From Multivorans sp965232105 (lineage in GTDB: Bacteria > Acidobacteriota > Thermoanaerobaculia > Multivoradales > Multivoraceae), in NCBI GenBank assembly GCA_965232105.1, contig OZ246956.1:2852001-2916000 (forward strand): 64,000 nt of DNA. The letters are read 5' to 3'. Numbering within the stretch: the stretch's first letter is position 1; every line of letters begins with the position of its first letter. The notes beneath the pieces are model-generated. The model saw only the letters and a program-made list of their open reading frames with translations. It had not been told where the DNA came from and did no database searches. Shown in pieces: positions 46,157-56,251 of this stretch. The position numbers and the translations under genes are program-made.

Positions 46157-48016
46157 ATGTCGCGACGCATTCGGTCGATTCGGCCGACCAGTCTGGCTGT
46201 CGCGGCCATCGTGTCCCTGGCGGTCGCGGCGGCGGCCCAGGAGCGGGAAGCGCCGCGGTTCGTGGCCGCGACGTTGGCGACTTCCGACTCCGCCGCGCTG
46301 TCCGGGCTGCGGGCCGAAATGGGGCGGATGGAAGACGCGGGCCAACTGAGACTGGTGTCCCGGCTCGGGGACCGCCGGCTGCGCGGCCGGGTTCACGAGA
46401 GCTTCCAGCAGTTTCACCGGGGCGTGCCTGTCCACGGTGGAGGACTGACTTTGCAGCGCGCGGGCGGCGTGACGGTGTCGGTCCTCGGCACGCTTCATCG
46501 CGACATCAACCTGGACACCGCCCCGAAACTCTCGGCTGCCTCGGCAATCGCCCGCGCAATCGACCTGGCGGGAGTCCGGCCGGTCGCCGGCGCCTCACCG
46601 ACGCTCACCGTGCTGCCTTCGCCCCTGGGCGGCCACGCGCTCGCGTGGCGCCTGGTCATGAGGGACATGAACGCCTGGTTCATCGACGCCATGACCGGGG
46701 CGCCGGCGTGGCGGGAGAGCCTGGTGAGCGACCAGGGAATCGCCGTGGGCAGCGGTCTCGGGGCGTTCGGCCAGCGCCGGAAGATCAGCGTTACCTCGGT
46801 GGCTCGGGGAATCACGGGAGGAGGCTTCGAAACCCGGGATCAACTTCGGGGCGCCGAGATCGTCACGCTCGATATGCGTGGAGTCTCGGAAAGGGCGCTC
46901 CACCTCCTTGAACCGGAGGTGTTCTGGGGGCCCGGCGATGTCGCGTGGGACCCTGACAACGACTGGACTCTCCAGGCCGTCGTCGACGTTCACGCCCATC
47001 TCGGTCTGACCCATGACTACCTCCATCAGGAGCAGCAGTGGGACGGAATGGACGGCGACGGGGGCCGCACCGTGGCCGCGACGAACGTGTTCAACCTGTC
47101 GAACGCGTTTTTCGTGCAACCGCCGTTCGGCTTCGAGGGGACGGGCGGTCTCGTGTTCGGCGACCTGTTTACGTTCGACGACAGCGAGCCGAACCACTTC
47201 GGCGCTCTCGACATCGTCGGTCACGAATTCATGCACGGAGTGACCCACTTCTCCGTGCATGGCCGAACGGGCGAGGGTTTCGGAGGCTCGCACACCGCCG
47301 TCCTCGGCCCGTCCAGGATTTCCATCGACGGTCGGGATCTGGAGTGCGGCGACATCTGGGACTTCAGCGAGGGGCTGGGTGGTCCACTCGCCTGCGAGGA
47401 TGGGCGGTTCCTCCTTTTCTGGAACGAGGCCGGCGCGATCAACGAGGCGATTTCGGACATCGTCGGTTCGGCGATCGAGTTCGCCTTCCACGCGCCGGGC
47501 GAGGGCCCGCTACGCGCGGACTACCTGATCGGCGAGGACGCGCAGCTCGTTCGAGCCATCGGCGATCCCGGCGCCGCCGAGCTTGCCGAGGGAGTCGCCT
47601 TTCCCGACGCGAGGGACCGCGGTTTTCGTTTTCTCGTCGCCCTCGTCGGCGAGCGGCTCATCCGCTACACGGGGGTCATCTTCCGCGAGGGCAGGTTCGC
47701 AGGCGTCGCGGGCGATGGCGGCTACGACGGCATCCACTGGAACTCGACGATCCTCAGCCACAGCTTCTTTCTGGCCGTCGAGGGAGGACGGCACCGTTCG
47801 AGCGGGACCACCGTGACCGGCGCCGGCGGCGCGAACCGCGACCGGGTGGCCCGAATCTACTTCCGGGCGTTGACCGAGTTGATGCCCGCGAGGGGCACGT
47901 TCGAGATGATGGCGGCCGCCGTGCGGCAGTCGGCGGCCGACCTTCATGGCGCTTCGAGCGCCGAGTACGCCGCCGTGCATCAGGCGCTGGCCGCCGTGGG
48001 ACTTCCCGCGCGGTGA
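46157..48016 (+). CDS. M4 (thermolysin-like) metallopeptidase
   Basis: A 619-residue secreted zinc protease. Start at the ATG at 46157 (MSRRIRSIRPTSLAVAAIVSLAVAAAAQ, signal peptide). An FTP-like propeptide follows, then the catalytic domain with HEFMH (His356, Glu357, His360) and the third ligand Glu430 in NEAISDIVG. The active-site His region is HWNSTILSHSFFLAVEGG. All key residues are in place. The stop overlaps the next GTG (48013-48016). Confidence 0.93.
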   Translation: MSRRIRSIRPTSLAVAAIVSLAVAAAAQEREAPRFVAATLATSDSAALSGLRAEMGRMEDAGQLRLVSRLGDRRLRGRVHESFQQFHRGVPVHGGGLTLQRAGGVTVSVLGTLHRDINLDTAPKLSAASAIARAIDLAGVRPVAGASPTLTVLPSPLGGHALAWRLVMRDMNAWFIDAMTGAPAWRESLVSDQGIAVGSGLGAFGQRRKISVTSVARGITGGGFETRDQLRGAEIVTLDMRGVSERALHLLEPEVFWGPGDVAWDPDNDWTLQAVVDVHAHLGLTHDYLHQEQQWDGMDGDGGRTVAATNVFNLSNAFFVQPPFGFEGTGGLVFGDLFTFDDSEPNHFGALDIVGHEFMHGVTHFSVHGRTGEGFGGSHTAVLGPSRISIDGRDLECGDIWDFSEGLGGPLACEDGRFLLFWNEAGAINEAISDIVGSAIEFAFHAPGEGPLRADYLIGEDAQLVRAIGDPGAAELAEGVAFPDARDRGFRFLVALVGERLIRYTGVIFREGRFAGVAGDGGYDGIHWNSTILSHSFFLAVEGGRHRSSGTTVTGAGGANRDRVARIYFRALTELMPARGTFEMMAAAVRQSAADLHGASSAEYAAVHQALAAVGLPAR

Positions 48017-48849
48017 CCGGCGCTTCGCCAGGGCGGATGCTCGCGGGCTTTCTGGGACTGCTCGTTGCGGCGTCCGCCCTGACCGCTTCGGCGCCGCCCG
48101 CCATGCGCTCCTGGGAGCAAGGGGCCGGGGCTGACGACGAAGCCCGATCCGGCGTGGAATCCGGAACCGAACCTGTCCGTGACTGGTTCTGGGGCGTCTC
48201 CGTGGGCGTGGAGTCCGCGTCAGGGCCCGCGTCCAGGCCCCGTGCGTTCGATCATCCGCTGTTCGGGTTCGAACCGGGAAAACTCGACGCCCGTTACGAG
48301 CGGAGCGCGGCCGCGGCTCTCGAGGCGTCGATGGGTTACCGGGTGCGGGGCCGGCTCGCAATCGCCGTCGCGCTGTCGAGGTCCTCCCACGACATGGATG
48401 TCGACGTGGCCGCCGAGCTGCCGCATCCGTTCTTCTTCGACCGGCCGCGCCCGGTCGAGGGAGAGGTCGAAGCCCGGCGCGAGCAGTTCTCCCTCCACCT
48501 GTCGGCGATGTGGCGTATCCGTGAGGGAAGAAAGCTGGGGTTCGCTCTCTTCGGCGGCCCGTCCTGGTTCGAGTTCGAAGAGGCGATCGTGGTGGGCCTG
48601 CGGTTCGACAGCGAGTATCCGTACGACGAAGCGACGCTGACCGGAGGCGAGACGCGGTTGCACTCGAGCGGGACGACCGGCTGGCACGCGGGCGCCGAGG
48701 TCGCCTGGTGGTTTCGGCCGCGAACCGGACTGCTCGGCACGGTCCGGCACGTCCGCGGCCCGGACGACTTCGAGCTCCCGGACGGCACGCGGCTCGACCT
48801 GGACGCTGGCGGGCTTCAGGCGTTGGTTGGAATCCGGTACCGGTTCTGA
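48013..48849 (+). CDS. Outer-membrane beta-barrel-like protein
   Basis: A 278-residue protein with a signal peptide (MLAGFLGLLVAASALTASAPP) and alternating strands ending in a barrel-type C-terminus (LQALVGIRYRF, terminal Phe). The GTG overlaps the peptidase stop, so the two are coupled. It may help surface display or processing in the same system; the family is not recognised. Confidence 0.65.
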   Translation: MTGASPGRMLAGFLGLLVAASALTASAPPAMRSWEQGAGADDEARSGVESGTEPVRDWFWGVSVGVESASGPASRPRAFDHPLFGFEPGKLDARYERSAAAALEASMGYRVRGRLAIAVALSRSSHDMDVDVAAELPHPFFFDRPRPVEGEVEARREQFSLHLSAMWRIREGRKLGFALFGGPSWFEFEEAIVVGLRFDSEYPYDEATLTGGETRLHSSGTTGWHAGAEVAWWFRPRTGLLGTVRHVRGPDDFELPDGTRLDLDAGGLQALVGIRYRF

Positions 48850-48862
48850 AGGAGCAATCTGA

Positions 48863-51289
48863 ATGAACGTCCTGACCTTCCGGGAAGCGCTGAGCCCCTG
48901 GCTTCTGCTCCTTCTCCTGGCGGCCTCCGGTGCGGCGCAGGAGCTTCCGGACGAGGACGAACCGCCGGAAGGCGCGCCGGTCATCGAGGACGAAATCGAA
49001 GTGACCGCGCAGAGGGTGGAGCAGCGGCTTCAGGAGGTTCCGATCTCGGTCCTCGCGGTGTCGGGCGAGGACATGGTGGATCGGGGAATCGGTGACGTTC
49101 AGGCGCTGGCCGACGCGGCGCCGGGGGTCGTGGCGTCGGGTCACAGCCCCGTTTCGGGCGAGGTCTCGTTGTTCATCCGCGGCGTGGGGTCGAATGCGTC
49201 CGGCCTCGGCGCCGAGGCCGCGGTGGGCTACTACGTGGACGGGGTGTACATGCCCAGGCCGCAGTCGCTCGTGGGCAGCTTTCTCGACCTGGAGAGAGCA
49301 GAGGTGTTGCGCGGGCCCCAGGGCACTCTGTGGGGGCGCAACTCGACCGGCGGCGCGATCAGTCTCGTCACGCGAGCGCCGGAACCCGAGTTCCGCGGCG
49401 CCGTACAGGCGTCCCTGCGTCGCTTCGATTCACCGGAGGACGCCGAGGGAACGAGCTACGGCTTTGCCCTGACCGGTCCGCTGACGAAGAAGCTCTGGGG
49501 GCGCGTCTCGGGCGCCGGTCTCAGCGTCGAGGATCCGACCTGGAACGAGCACCTGGGGAGGGCGAGCAAGAACCTGGACGGCTATTCGGGGCGCGGGGCG
49601 CTGAGCTTCATTGCCGACGACGCCCTGACCTTCACGCTCCGGGCCGACGCCACGGACGACGACAGCCACCACAACTTCCACCTGAAGCCGGGCGACACGT
49701 CGAGGCGAAGCATCGTCGGAACGCTGATCCGGTTCTACGGTTTGTCGGCCCCCGCGGACGTTCACCGGTCGGCTTCCGGCGAGCAGCCGGTTTCGGCCTT
49801 CGAGGAGAGCGGCGTCTCGCTGCACGCGTACAAGACCTTCGGCGGCGGAGGCTTGAACCTGACTTCGATCAGCAGCGCCCGCGAGTTCGCTTCGAACCGC
49901 CGCGCCGACGTGGACGGGACCGTCCTCGCCTTCGTCGACACGGCCGGGTCCTACGACTCGGAGTGGTGGTCCCAGGAGCTGCAGTTTCAGGGGGCCGCCC
50001 GAAGGGCGAACTACGTCTTCGGCCTCTACGGTTTCGGCGAGAAAGGCCGCCATCTGACGGATGCCCGAACCGATCCGGGCGTCCTTCAGACCTGGTTCGT
50101 CGCGACCACCGCCTCGCTGTGGGGCCTGAACCCGGAGACTTTCTGCTCCGTCGCCGAACCCACTCTCTGCGGGCCCGCCTTCTACGAGGCCCTCACCCGT
50201 ACGGTGGGTTTTCCCTTGCCCGGGACTCTCGTCACGGCCAACAAGTTCGACGCGCTTCTCGACAGCGTGTCCTACGCCGCGTACGGGCAGGTCGATTGGG
50301 CTCTCGGCGATCGCCTCACGCTGACCACGGGCGCTCGCTACACGAGGGACGACAAGGACTACTCGCTGGAGACTCTGACCAGCGAAGGCGGCCTCGCCAC
50401 CGAAACACTGGCCGACTCGTGGCGGAGAGTGACTCCGAAGCTCGGATTGGAGTATCGACCCCGGGACGATCTCATGCTGTACGCGGCCGCGTCCACGGGT
50501 TACAAGAGCGGAGGTTTCAACTCGGTCTCGTTCCAGCCGTCCTTCGGACCGGAGACGATGAACAGCTACGAGGTCGGCTTCAGGGTTTCGTCGCGCCGCG
50601 GCGTCACGCTCAACGCCTCCGCTTTCGGCTACGAGTACGACGACATGCAGGTCGAGGTGCTGCGGATAGAGGACTCGTACGTGGCGAACGCCGCCGGATC
50701 CAGTGCGCGCGGCATCGACCTGGACCTTCGGGTGCGGCCGGGCGGAAGGCTCTCCTTCGACCTGTCGTTGGAGTTTCTCGACGACGAGTTCGAGAGCTTC
50801 GATTCCCTGGATCCCGCGGCCATCGCCCGCTTCGGCGAGGCGGCCTCGGTGGTGTTCAACAGCTTCGCGGACATCTTCGCGTTCATCGACGCGATCCTGC
50901 TGCTCGATGAACTCAGGGCGGAGGCGGAAACGGCAATCGACCTGAGCGGCAACGGCTTGCCGAGGGCGCCGGATCTCTCGGCGTCGGCGTCGCTGACTTA
51001 CAGCACGGACCTCGGCCGGTTCGGATCGCTGACGGGCCGGGGCGAGTTGCAGTACACGGACGGCGTTGCCTTCGATTCGTTCGAGAGGTTCGTGCAGCCG
51101 GCCTACGGGCTGTTGCATGGGAACCTGCGCTGGAGTTCGCCGAAGAACCGCCTCTCGGTCAACGTCTACGGCCGGAATCTCGCGAACGAGGACTACAGGC
51201 TGACCGAGTTCCACACGAACTACACGACCTCGCTGCGCGTGTGGGCGCCTCCGCGCGAAATCGGTCTGCAGTTGGGGTTCGACTTCTGA
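48863..51289 (+). CDS. TonB-dependent receptor
   Basis: An 808-residue outer-membrane receptor: signal peptide, TonB-box-like EIEVTAQR at 44-51, plug domain (VPISVLAVSGEDMVDRGI, FIRGVGSN, RAEVLRGPQGTLWGRNSTGGAISLVT), then the 22-strand barrel ending in GLQLGFDF. The plug is of the Gammaproteobacteria/sphingomonad-like iron or small-molecule receptor type. The ligand is unknown; the peptidase upstream suggests peptide-linked cargo. Confidence 0.95.
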   Translation: MNVLTFREALSPWLLLLLLAASGAAQELPDEDEPPEGAPVIEDEIEVTAQRVEQRLQEVPISVLAVSGEDMVDRGIGDVQALADAAPGVVASGHSPVSGEVSLFIRGVGSNASGLGAEAAVGYYVDGVYMPRPQSLVGSFLDLERAEVLRGPQGTLWGRNSTGGAISLVTRAPEPEFRGAVQASLRRFDSPEDAEGTSYGFALTGPLTKKLWGRVSGAGLSVEDPTWNEHLGRASKNLDGYSGRGALSFIADDALTFTLRADATDDDSHHNFHLKPGDTSRRSIVGTLIRFYGLSAPADVHRSASGEQPVSAFEESGVSLHAYKTFGGGGLNLTSISSAREFASNRRADVDGTVLAFVDTAGSYDSEWWSQELQFQGAARRANYVFGLYGFGEKGRHLTDARTDPGVLQTWFVATTASLWGLNPETFCSVAEPTLCGPAFYEALTRTVGFPLPGTLVTANKFDALLDSVSYAAYGQVDWALGDRLTLTTGARYTRDDKDYSLETLTSEGGLATETLADSWRRVTPKLGLEYRPRDDLMLYAAASTGYKSGGFNSVSFQPSFGPETMNSYEVGFRVSSRRGVTLNASAFGYEYDDMQVEVLRIEDSYVANAAGSSARGIDLDLRVRPGGRLSFDLSLEFLDDEFESFDSLDPAAIARFGEAASVVFNSFADIFAFIDAILLLDELRAEAETAIDLSGNGLPRAPDLSASASLTYSTDLGRFGSLTGRGELQYTDGVAFDSFERFVQPAYGLLHGNLRWSSPKNRLSVNVYGRNLANEDYRLTEFHTNYTTSLRVWAPPREIGLQLGFDF

Positions 51290-51334
51290 GGTATCGGGGA
51301 CCGGAATGAGAATCTGGACTCAGAGGAAGATGCC

Positions 51335-52477
51335 GTGAGGCCCATGCCGCGGTCGTCGTGGGCCGCGGCGGTCCTTTGCATCGGCTTCCTCGATGCGATG
51401 CCGGCGGACTCGCAGGGCGGCGCGCGAGTCGGCGCGCAGTTCGATTGTCCGGCGGACGAATGCCACATCGCTCCCGTGGCGGGCTCGGGCGGATTCGTCG
51501 GCGGCGTCGCGAATTCGGACTTGAAGATCTCGTACGCCGTCACCTGCGGCGCGAGCACCATTGCAACGGCGGCCACGGTCGACGACCGCGGCGGCGTCGC
51601 CGTTCTGTTCAGCGAGGACAACGGCTTCGCGTGCCCCGAGGGCGGTCGGGTGGAGATTCGGGGTCTGGCCGACGGCGGCTGGTACTGGCTGGTGGACTTC
51701 GGGCGCGCGGCCGCCGCTCCCCTGATTGCCAAGGACACGATCGGGACCTACGCCGTCAAGCCATGGGATCCCGATTCCCTCGACATCGACATGATCCCCG
51801 TGAAGCATGGCTACGCCACGCTCGCCCGGGATGCCGTCAGCGGGAGCATGAGCCTCCTTCCGCATGTTCTGCCGGCGCCCAGGACGCCTCCGCCGCCTCC
51901 CTGCGGGCCGGTCCGCGAGGACGGCGAGTGGGTTCAGAACAGTACCGACTGCGTGCTGGGCGGCGGCGGAACCGCCATCGCGATCCGGTACGGCAACGTG
52001 TACGTGCGGCCGGGGACTCGATCCGTGACGGTCCATCGGCCCGGTTTCGGGAACCTGAGCGTGATTCTGAGTCTCTGGGGTGACGGCTCGGGCCATATCT
52101 CCACCGCGACGCCCGTAGTGCCTTTGTTCGGACATTACCTTCCCGAGGCGGCAGCCTTGCCTGCGAGTTCCTGGAGCGTGGAGACTGTCGGTGCGGCGCC
52201 GGGCGCCGTCACGGGCGTGACGATGTCGGGCCGTACGCTGACGATCAGCCCCGATGACCGGTACTGCGAGCCGCGGAGCACGCCGGTCGTCAACATTCCG
52301 ATAACGGTCGAGGTCTCGGCGTCGGCAACTCCATCCGCGGTGCCGGTGGCGCCGCCGATCAGGGTCGACGACGCTTCCGTGGCCGCGACGAGGCGCCTCG
52401 TGATCGCGTGTCCGGGGGCGCCGGCCAACCAGGGCGCGGAACTGGCGCCCAGGCCGCCGAGACGGAGACCGGGTTGA
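51335..52477 (+). CDS. Secreted protein of unknown function
   Basis: A 380-residue protein: signal peptide (SSWAAAVLCIGFLDAMPADS), paired cysteines (CPADEC, TCG, FACPEG), a proline stretch (PAPRTPPPPPCGPV) and beta-rich C-terminal part. Start is GTG at 51335 or the ATG three codons on. Not recognised. It is the fourth gene of the export cluster. Confidence 0.6.
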   Translation: MRPMPRSSWAAAVLCIGFLDAMPADSQGGARVGAQFDCPADECHIAPVAGSGGFVGGVANSDLKISYAVTCGASTIATAATVDDRGGVAVLFSEDNGFACPEGGRVEIRGLADGGWYWLVDFGRAAAAPLIAKDTIGTYAVKPWDPDSLDIDMIPVKHGYATLARDAVSGSMSLLPHVLPAPRTPPPPPCGPVREDGEWVQNSTDCVLGGGGTAIAIRYGNVYVRPGTRSVTVHRPGFGNLSVILSLWGDGSGHISTATPVVPLFGHYLPEAAALPASSWSVETVGAAPGAVTGVTMSGRTLTISPDDRYCEPRSTPVVNIPITVEVSASATPSAVPVAPPIRVDDASVAATRRLVIACPGAPANQGAELAPRPPRRRPG

Positions 52478-52500
52478 GAATGACCAGTGGAGGAACGAAA

Positions 52501-54204
<1,704 letters not shown>

Positions 54205-54299
54205 GGCCATGCGGGAGCGGCAGCGGGCAGCTCGGCGGGTAGACTTGGTGCTGGCGTTGTCCCGGTCCGTGCTGTAAGACTTCGGCGCATAGTTCTGGT

Positions 54300-54316
54300 G
54301 GCCGCGAAAAGCGGCC
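54300..54316. other. Small hairpin in the leader of the next gene
   Basis: GGCCGC-GAAAA-GCGGCC, perfect 6-bp stem, 23 nt upstream of the ATG at 54339. Confidence 0.35.
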
Positions 54317-54338
54317 CGGTTTGAAGGAGGTTGAGACG

Positions 54339-55169
54339 ATGACTGATCGGTGTCTGTTCGGAGTTCTTGGAAGAGGCGGCCCGGCCGCCACGGTCGTTCT
54401 TGGCGTTTGCGCCGTCTTGCTGTTGGCGTCGGCGGTGCAGGCCGGAGAGTCGAACGAGGCGGCCGGCGAGTTCGGCAGCGAGCCGACGGCGGACCTTCCG
54501 GGGACCACCACCGGCGCCGCGCACGGCGATGCGCACTGCGTGCCCAGCGATACGGTCCTTTGCCTGCTGCAGGACGGCGGGGAGGAGGGGCGCTACGAGG
54601 TGAGGATCGCACTGGGCGCCCCGGAACACTTCGACGCGGAGGACCTCCCGGCGCGGGAGGACTGGCAGACGTGCGATGTGCCCGCCGCGACTCGTGTTCC
54701 GGCGTTCCCGTGCCACACGAAGGTCGTGAGGGGCGGTTCCCGCGTTATCGGCACTGACGATTCGGGCTTGTTCTACTTCTACGATCCGAAGAACTGGGAA
54801 GTGCTGATCAAGGTGCTCGACGGTTGCGCGACGACTCTCCCGAATCACTGGGTCTTTGCCGCGTCGGCAAGCGATCAGGGCATGCGGATCTTCGTCAGGG
54901 ATACCGCCTGGACCGAAGCTGCCGCCGGAACAGGCCGTATCGAGGAGAGGGTCTACAAGTTCTCGCCTCACACCAGGCGGCCGCAGAATCCGGGCGAGTC
55001 GGACGACGAGTACTATCAGGAGGTCGTCTCCAAGGGTCATCCGGCTCTGACGGCAGCCACGGCGGACCTGGCGTTTCCCGGCGTCTGCCCCGCGCCCGCG
55101 GCATCGAGCGCGGTGGCGGACGCGGGCGGCGACGCCGGGGCTGAGGCCGGTTCGGCCGGTTCGTTCTGA
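54339..55169 (+). CDS. Secreted protein sharing the C-terminal domain of the upstream gene
   Basis: A 276-residue exported protein; ATG at 54339 with AAGGAGG upstream. After the signal peptide and a Thr/Ala-rich spacer comes the shared domain: DDSGLFYFYDPKNWEVLIK, VLDGCATTLPNHWVFAASA, IFVRDTAW. Compared with the upstream protein the order G-L-F-x-F, N-W-E, KVLDGC and HWVFAA is kept. This domain is common in secreted proteins of Acidobacteriota in my recollection; its function is unknown. Confidence 0.72.
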   Translation: MTDRCLFGVLGRGGPAATVVLGVCAVLLLASAVQAGESNEAAGEFGSEPTADLPGTTTGAAHGDAHCVPSDTVLCLLQDGGEEGRYEVRIALGAPEHFDAEDLPAREDWQTCDVPAATRVPAFPCHTKVVRGGSRVIGTDDSGLFYFYDPKNWEVLIKVLDGCATTLPNHWVFAASASDQGMRIFVRDTAWTEAAAGTGRIEERVYKFSPHTRRPQNPGESDDEYYQEVVSKGHPALTAATADLAFPGVCPAPAASSAVADAGGDAGAEAGSAGSF

Positions 55170-55191
55170 CGGCAAGAGCAGTCACAAGGGC

Positions 55192-55216
55192 AAGGGGCCG
55201 CGCTTTGGCGGCCCTT
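55192..55216. terminator. Hairpin after the export cluster
   Basis: AAGGG(G)CCGC pairs with GCGGCCCTT around a short loop, 23 nt past the last stop and before the convergent LLM gene. Confidence 0.5.
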
Positions 55217-55295
55217 CGCCTCTGAGTGTTGGGTGCCTCTGGGCGTTGGGTAGCGGGAAACGACTGCGCCAGGCGAGTGTCCCGCGGTTGTCCGT

Positions 55296-56228
55296 TCAGA
55301 TGGCCAGAGTCGCCAACTGCCTGATCGACTCTTCGATCTCCCACGCGGCCGCGTCGGGAACCCCGCAGCGGGCGATGACGTGGGTCATGCCGATGCGTTC
55401 GCGGTAGCGGGCGAGGCCGGCGCGAACCCGGTCGCGGCCGCCGACGATCGCCCAGTTGTCGATGTCGGCAATGTCGTCCTCCCGCACGAGGCGGGTTCCG
55501 GCGCGGGCCATCCTGAGACCCTGAGCCGTCAGGGCGGAGGCGACGCGCTGGCAGGCGGCCTGGTCATCCGACACGAAAACGGTGCGCATGAGGGGCACGA
55601 TGGGTCGTGGGGCGCCGGCGGGCAGGGCATCGCGGTGGACCTTGTGGTTCGCTTCCAGGCGCTGGATCGTCTCGAGCGGCGACGACAGGTAGGGCAGGCC
55701 GAGCTTGCCGGCCTGCTTGAGGGCCAGCGGGCCGAACGCGGCGACCCAGAGTTCGGGATGCGGCTGCTGTACCGGCAGCGGGGACAGGCGGATGCGGGTG
55801 CGCGCTTCCCCTTCGCCCACCTCGATCGCCTCGCCGGCCCAGGCGCGCTTCATCAGGTCGAGAGACTCGGAGAAACGCTGGCGCTTGGTCCGCGGGTCGA
55901 CGCCGAAGGCGGCGAAGAGCGCCGGACGGAAGCCGCGGCCCAGGCCGAGGATCACCCGGCCGTTCGAGATTCGGTCGAGGACCGCGACCTCCTCGGCGGC
56001 CTGGAAGGCGTTGCGGACCGGCAGCAGGTAGGAGGTCGTTCCGAGCCGCAGCCGCTTCGTCCTGGCTGCCGCGGCGGCCAGGACGACGAGCGGCGACGGG
56101 CAGGAAGCGGCCCCCGTGAAGTGGCTCTCCGGCAGGAACAGCGAGTGGAAGCCGAGCCGGTCGGCGAACTCCGCCTGGTCGGCGACCTGTGCCGCCTCGT
56201 CGCCCAGGTAGTCGACCCAGGGCGTCAA
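55296..56228 (-). CDS. LLM-class oxidoreductase (second copy)
   Basis: A 310-residue luciferase-like protein: TPWVDYLGDEAAQVADQAEFADRLGF, RLRLGTTSYLLPVRNAF, NGRVILGLGRGFRPALFAAFG and PELWVAAFGPLALKQAGK. Upstream codons read RETRVEIG, so the start is probably the TTG at 56228; no ATG is available. Only 23 nt separate it from the FadJ-like stop, so it is co-transcribed. Different from the copy at 31664. Confidence 0.88.
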   Translation of the reverse strand: MTPWVDYLGDEAAQVADQAEFADRLGFHSLFLPESHFTGAASCPSPLVVLAAAAARTKRLRLGTTSYLLPVRNAFQAAEEVAVLDRISNGRVILGLGRGFRPALFAAFGVDPRTKRQRFSESLDLMKRAWAGEAIEVGEGEARTRIRLSPLPVQQPHPELWVAAFGPLALKQAGKLGLPYLSSPLETIQRLEANHKVHRDALPAGAPRPIVPLMRTVFVSDDQAACQRVASALTAQGLRMARAGTRLVREDDIADIDNWAIVGGRDRVRAGLARYRERIGMTHVIARCGVPDAAAWEIEESIRQLATLAI

Positions 56229-56251
56229 TCCGATCTCGACGCGCGTCTCCC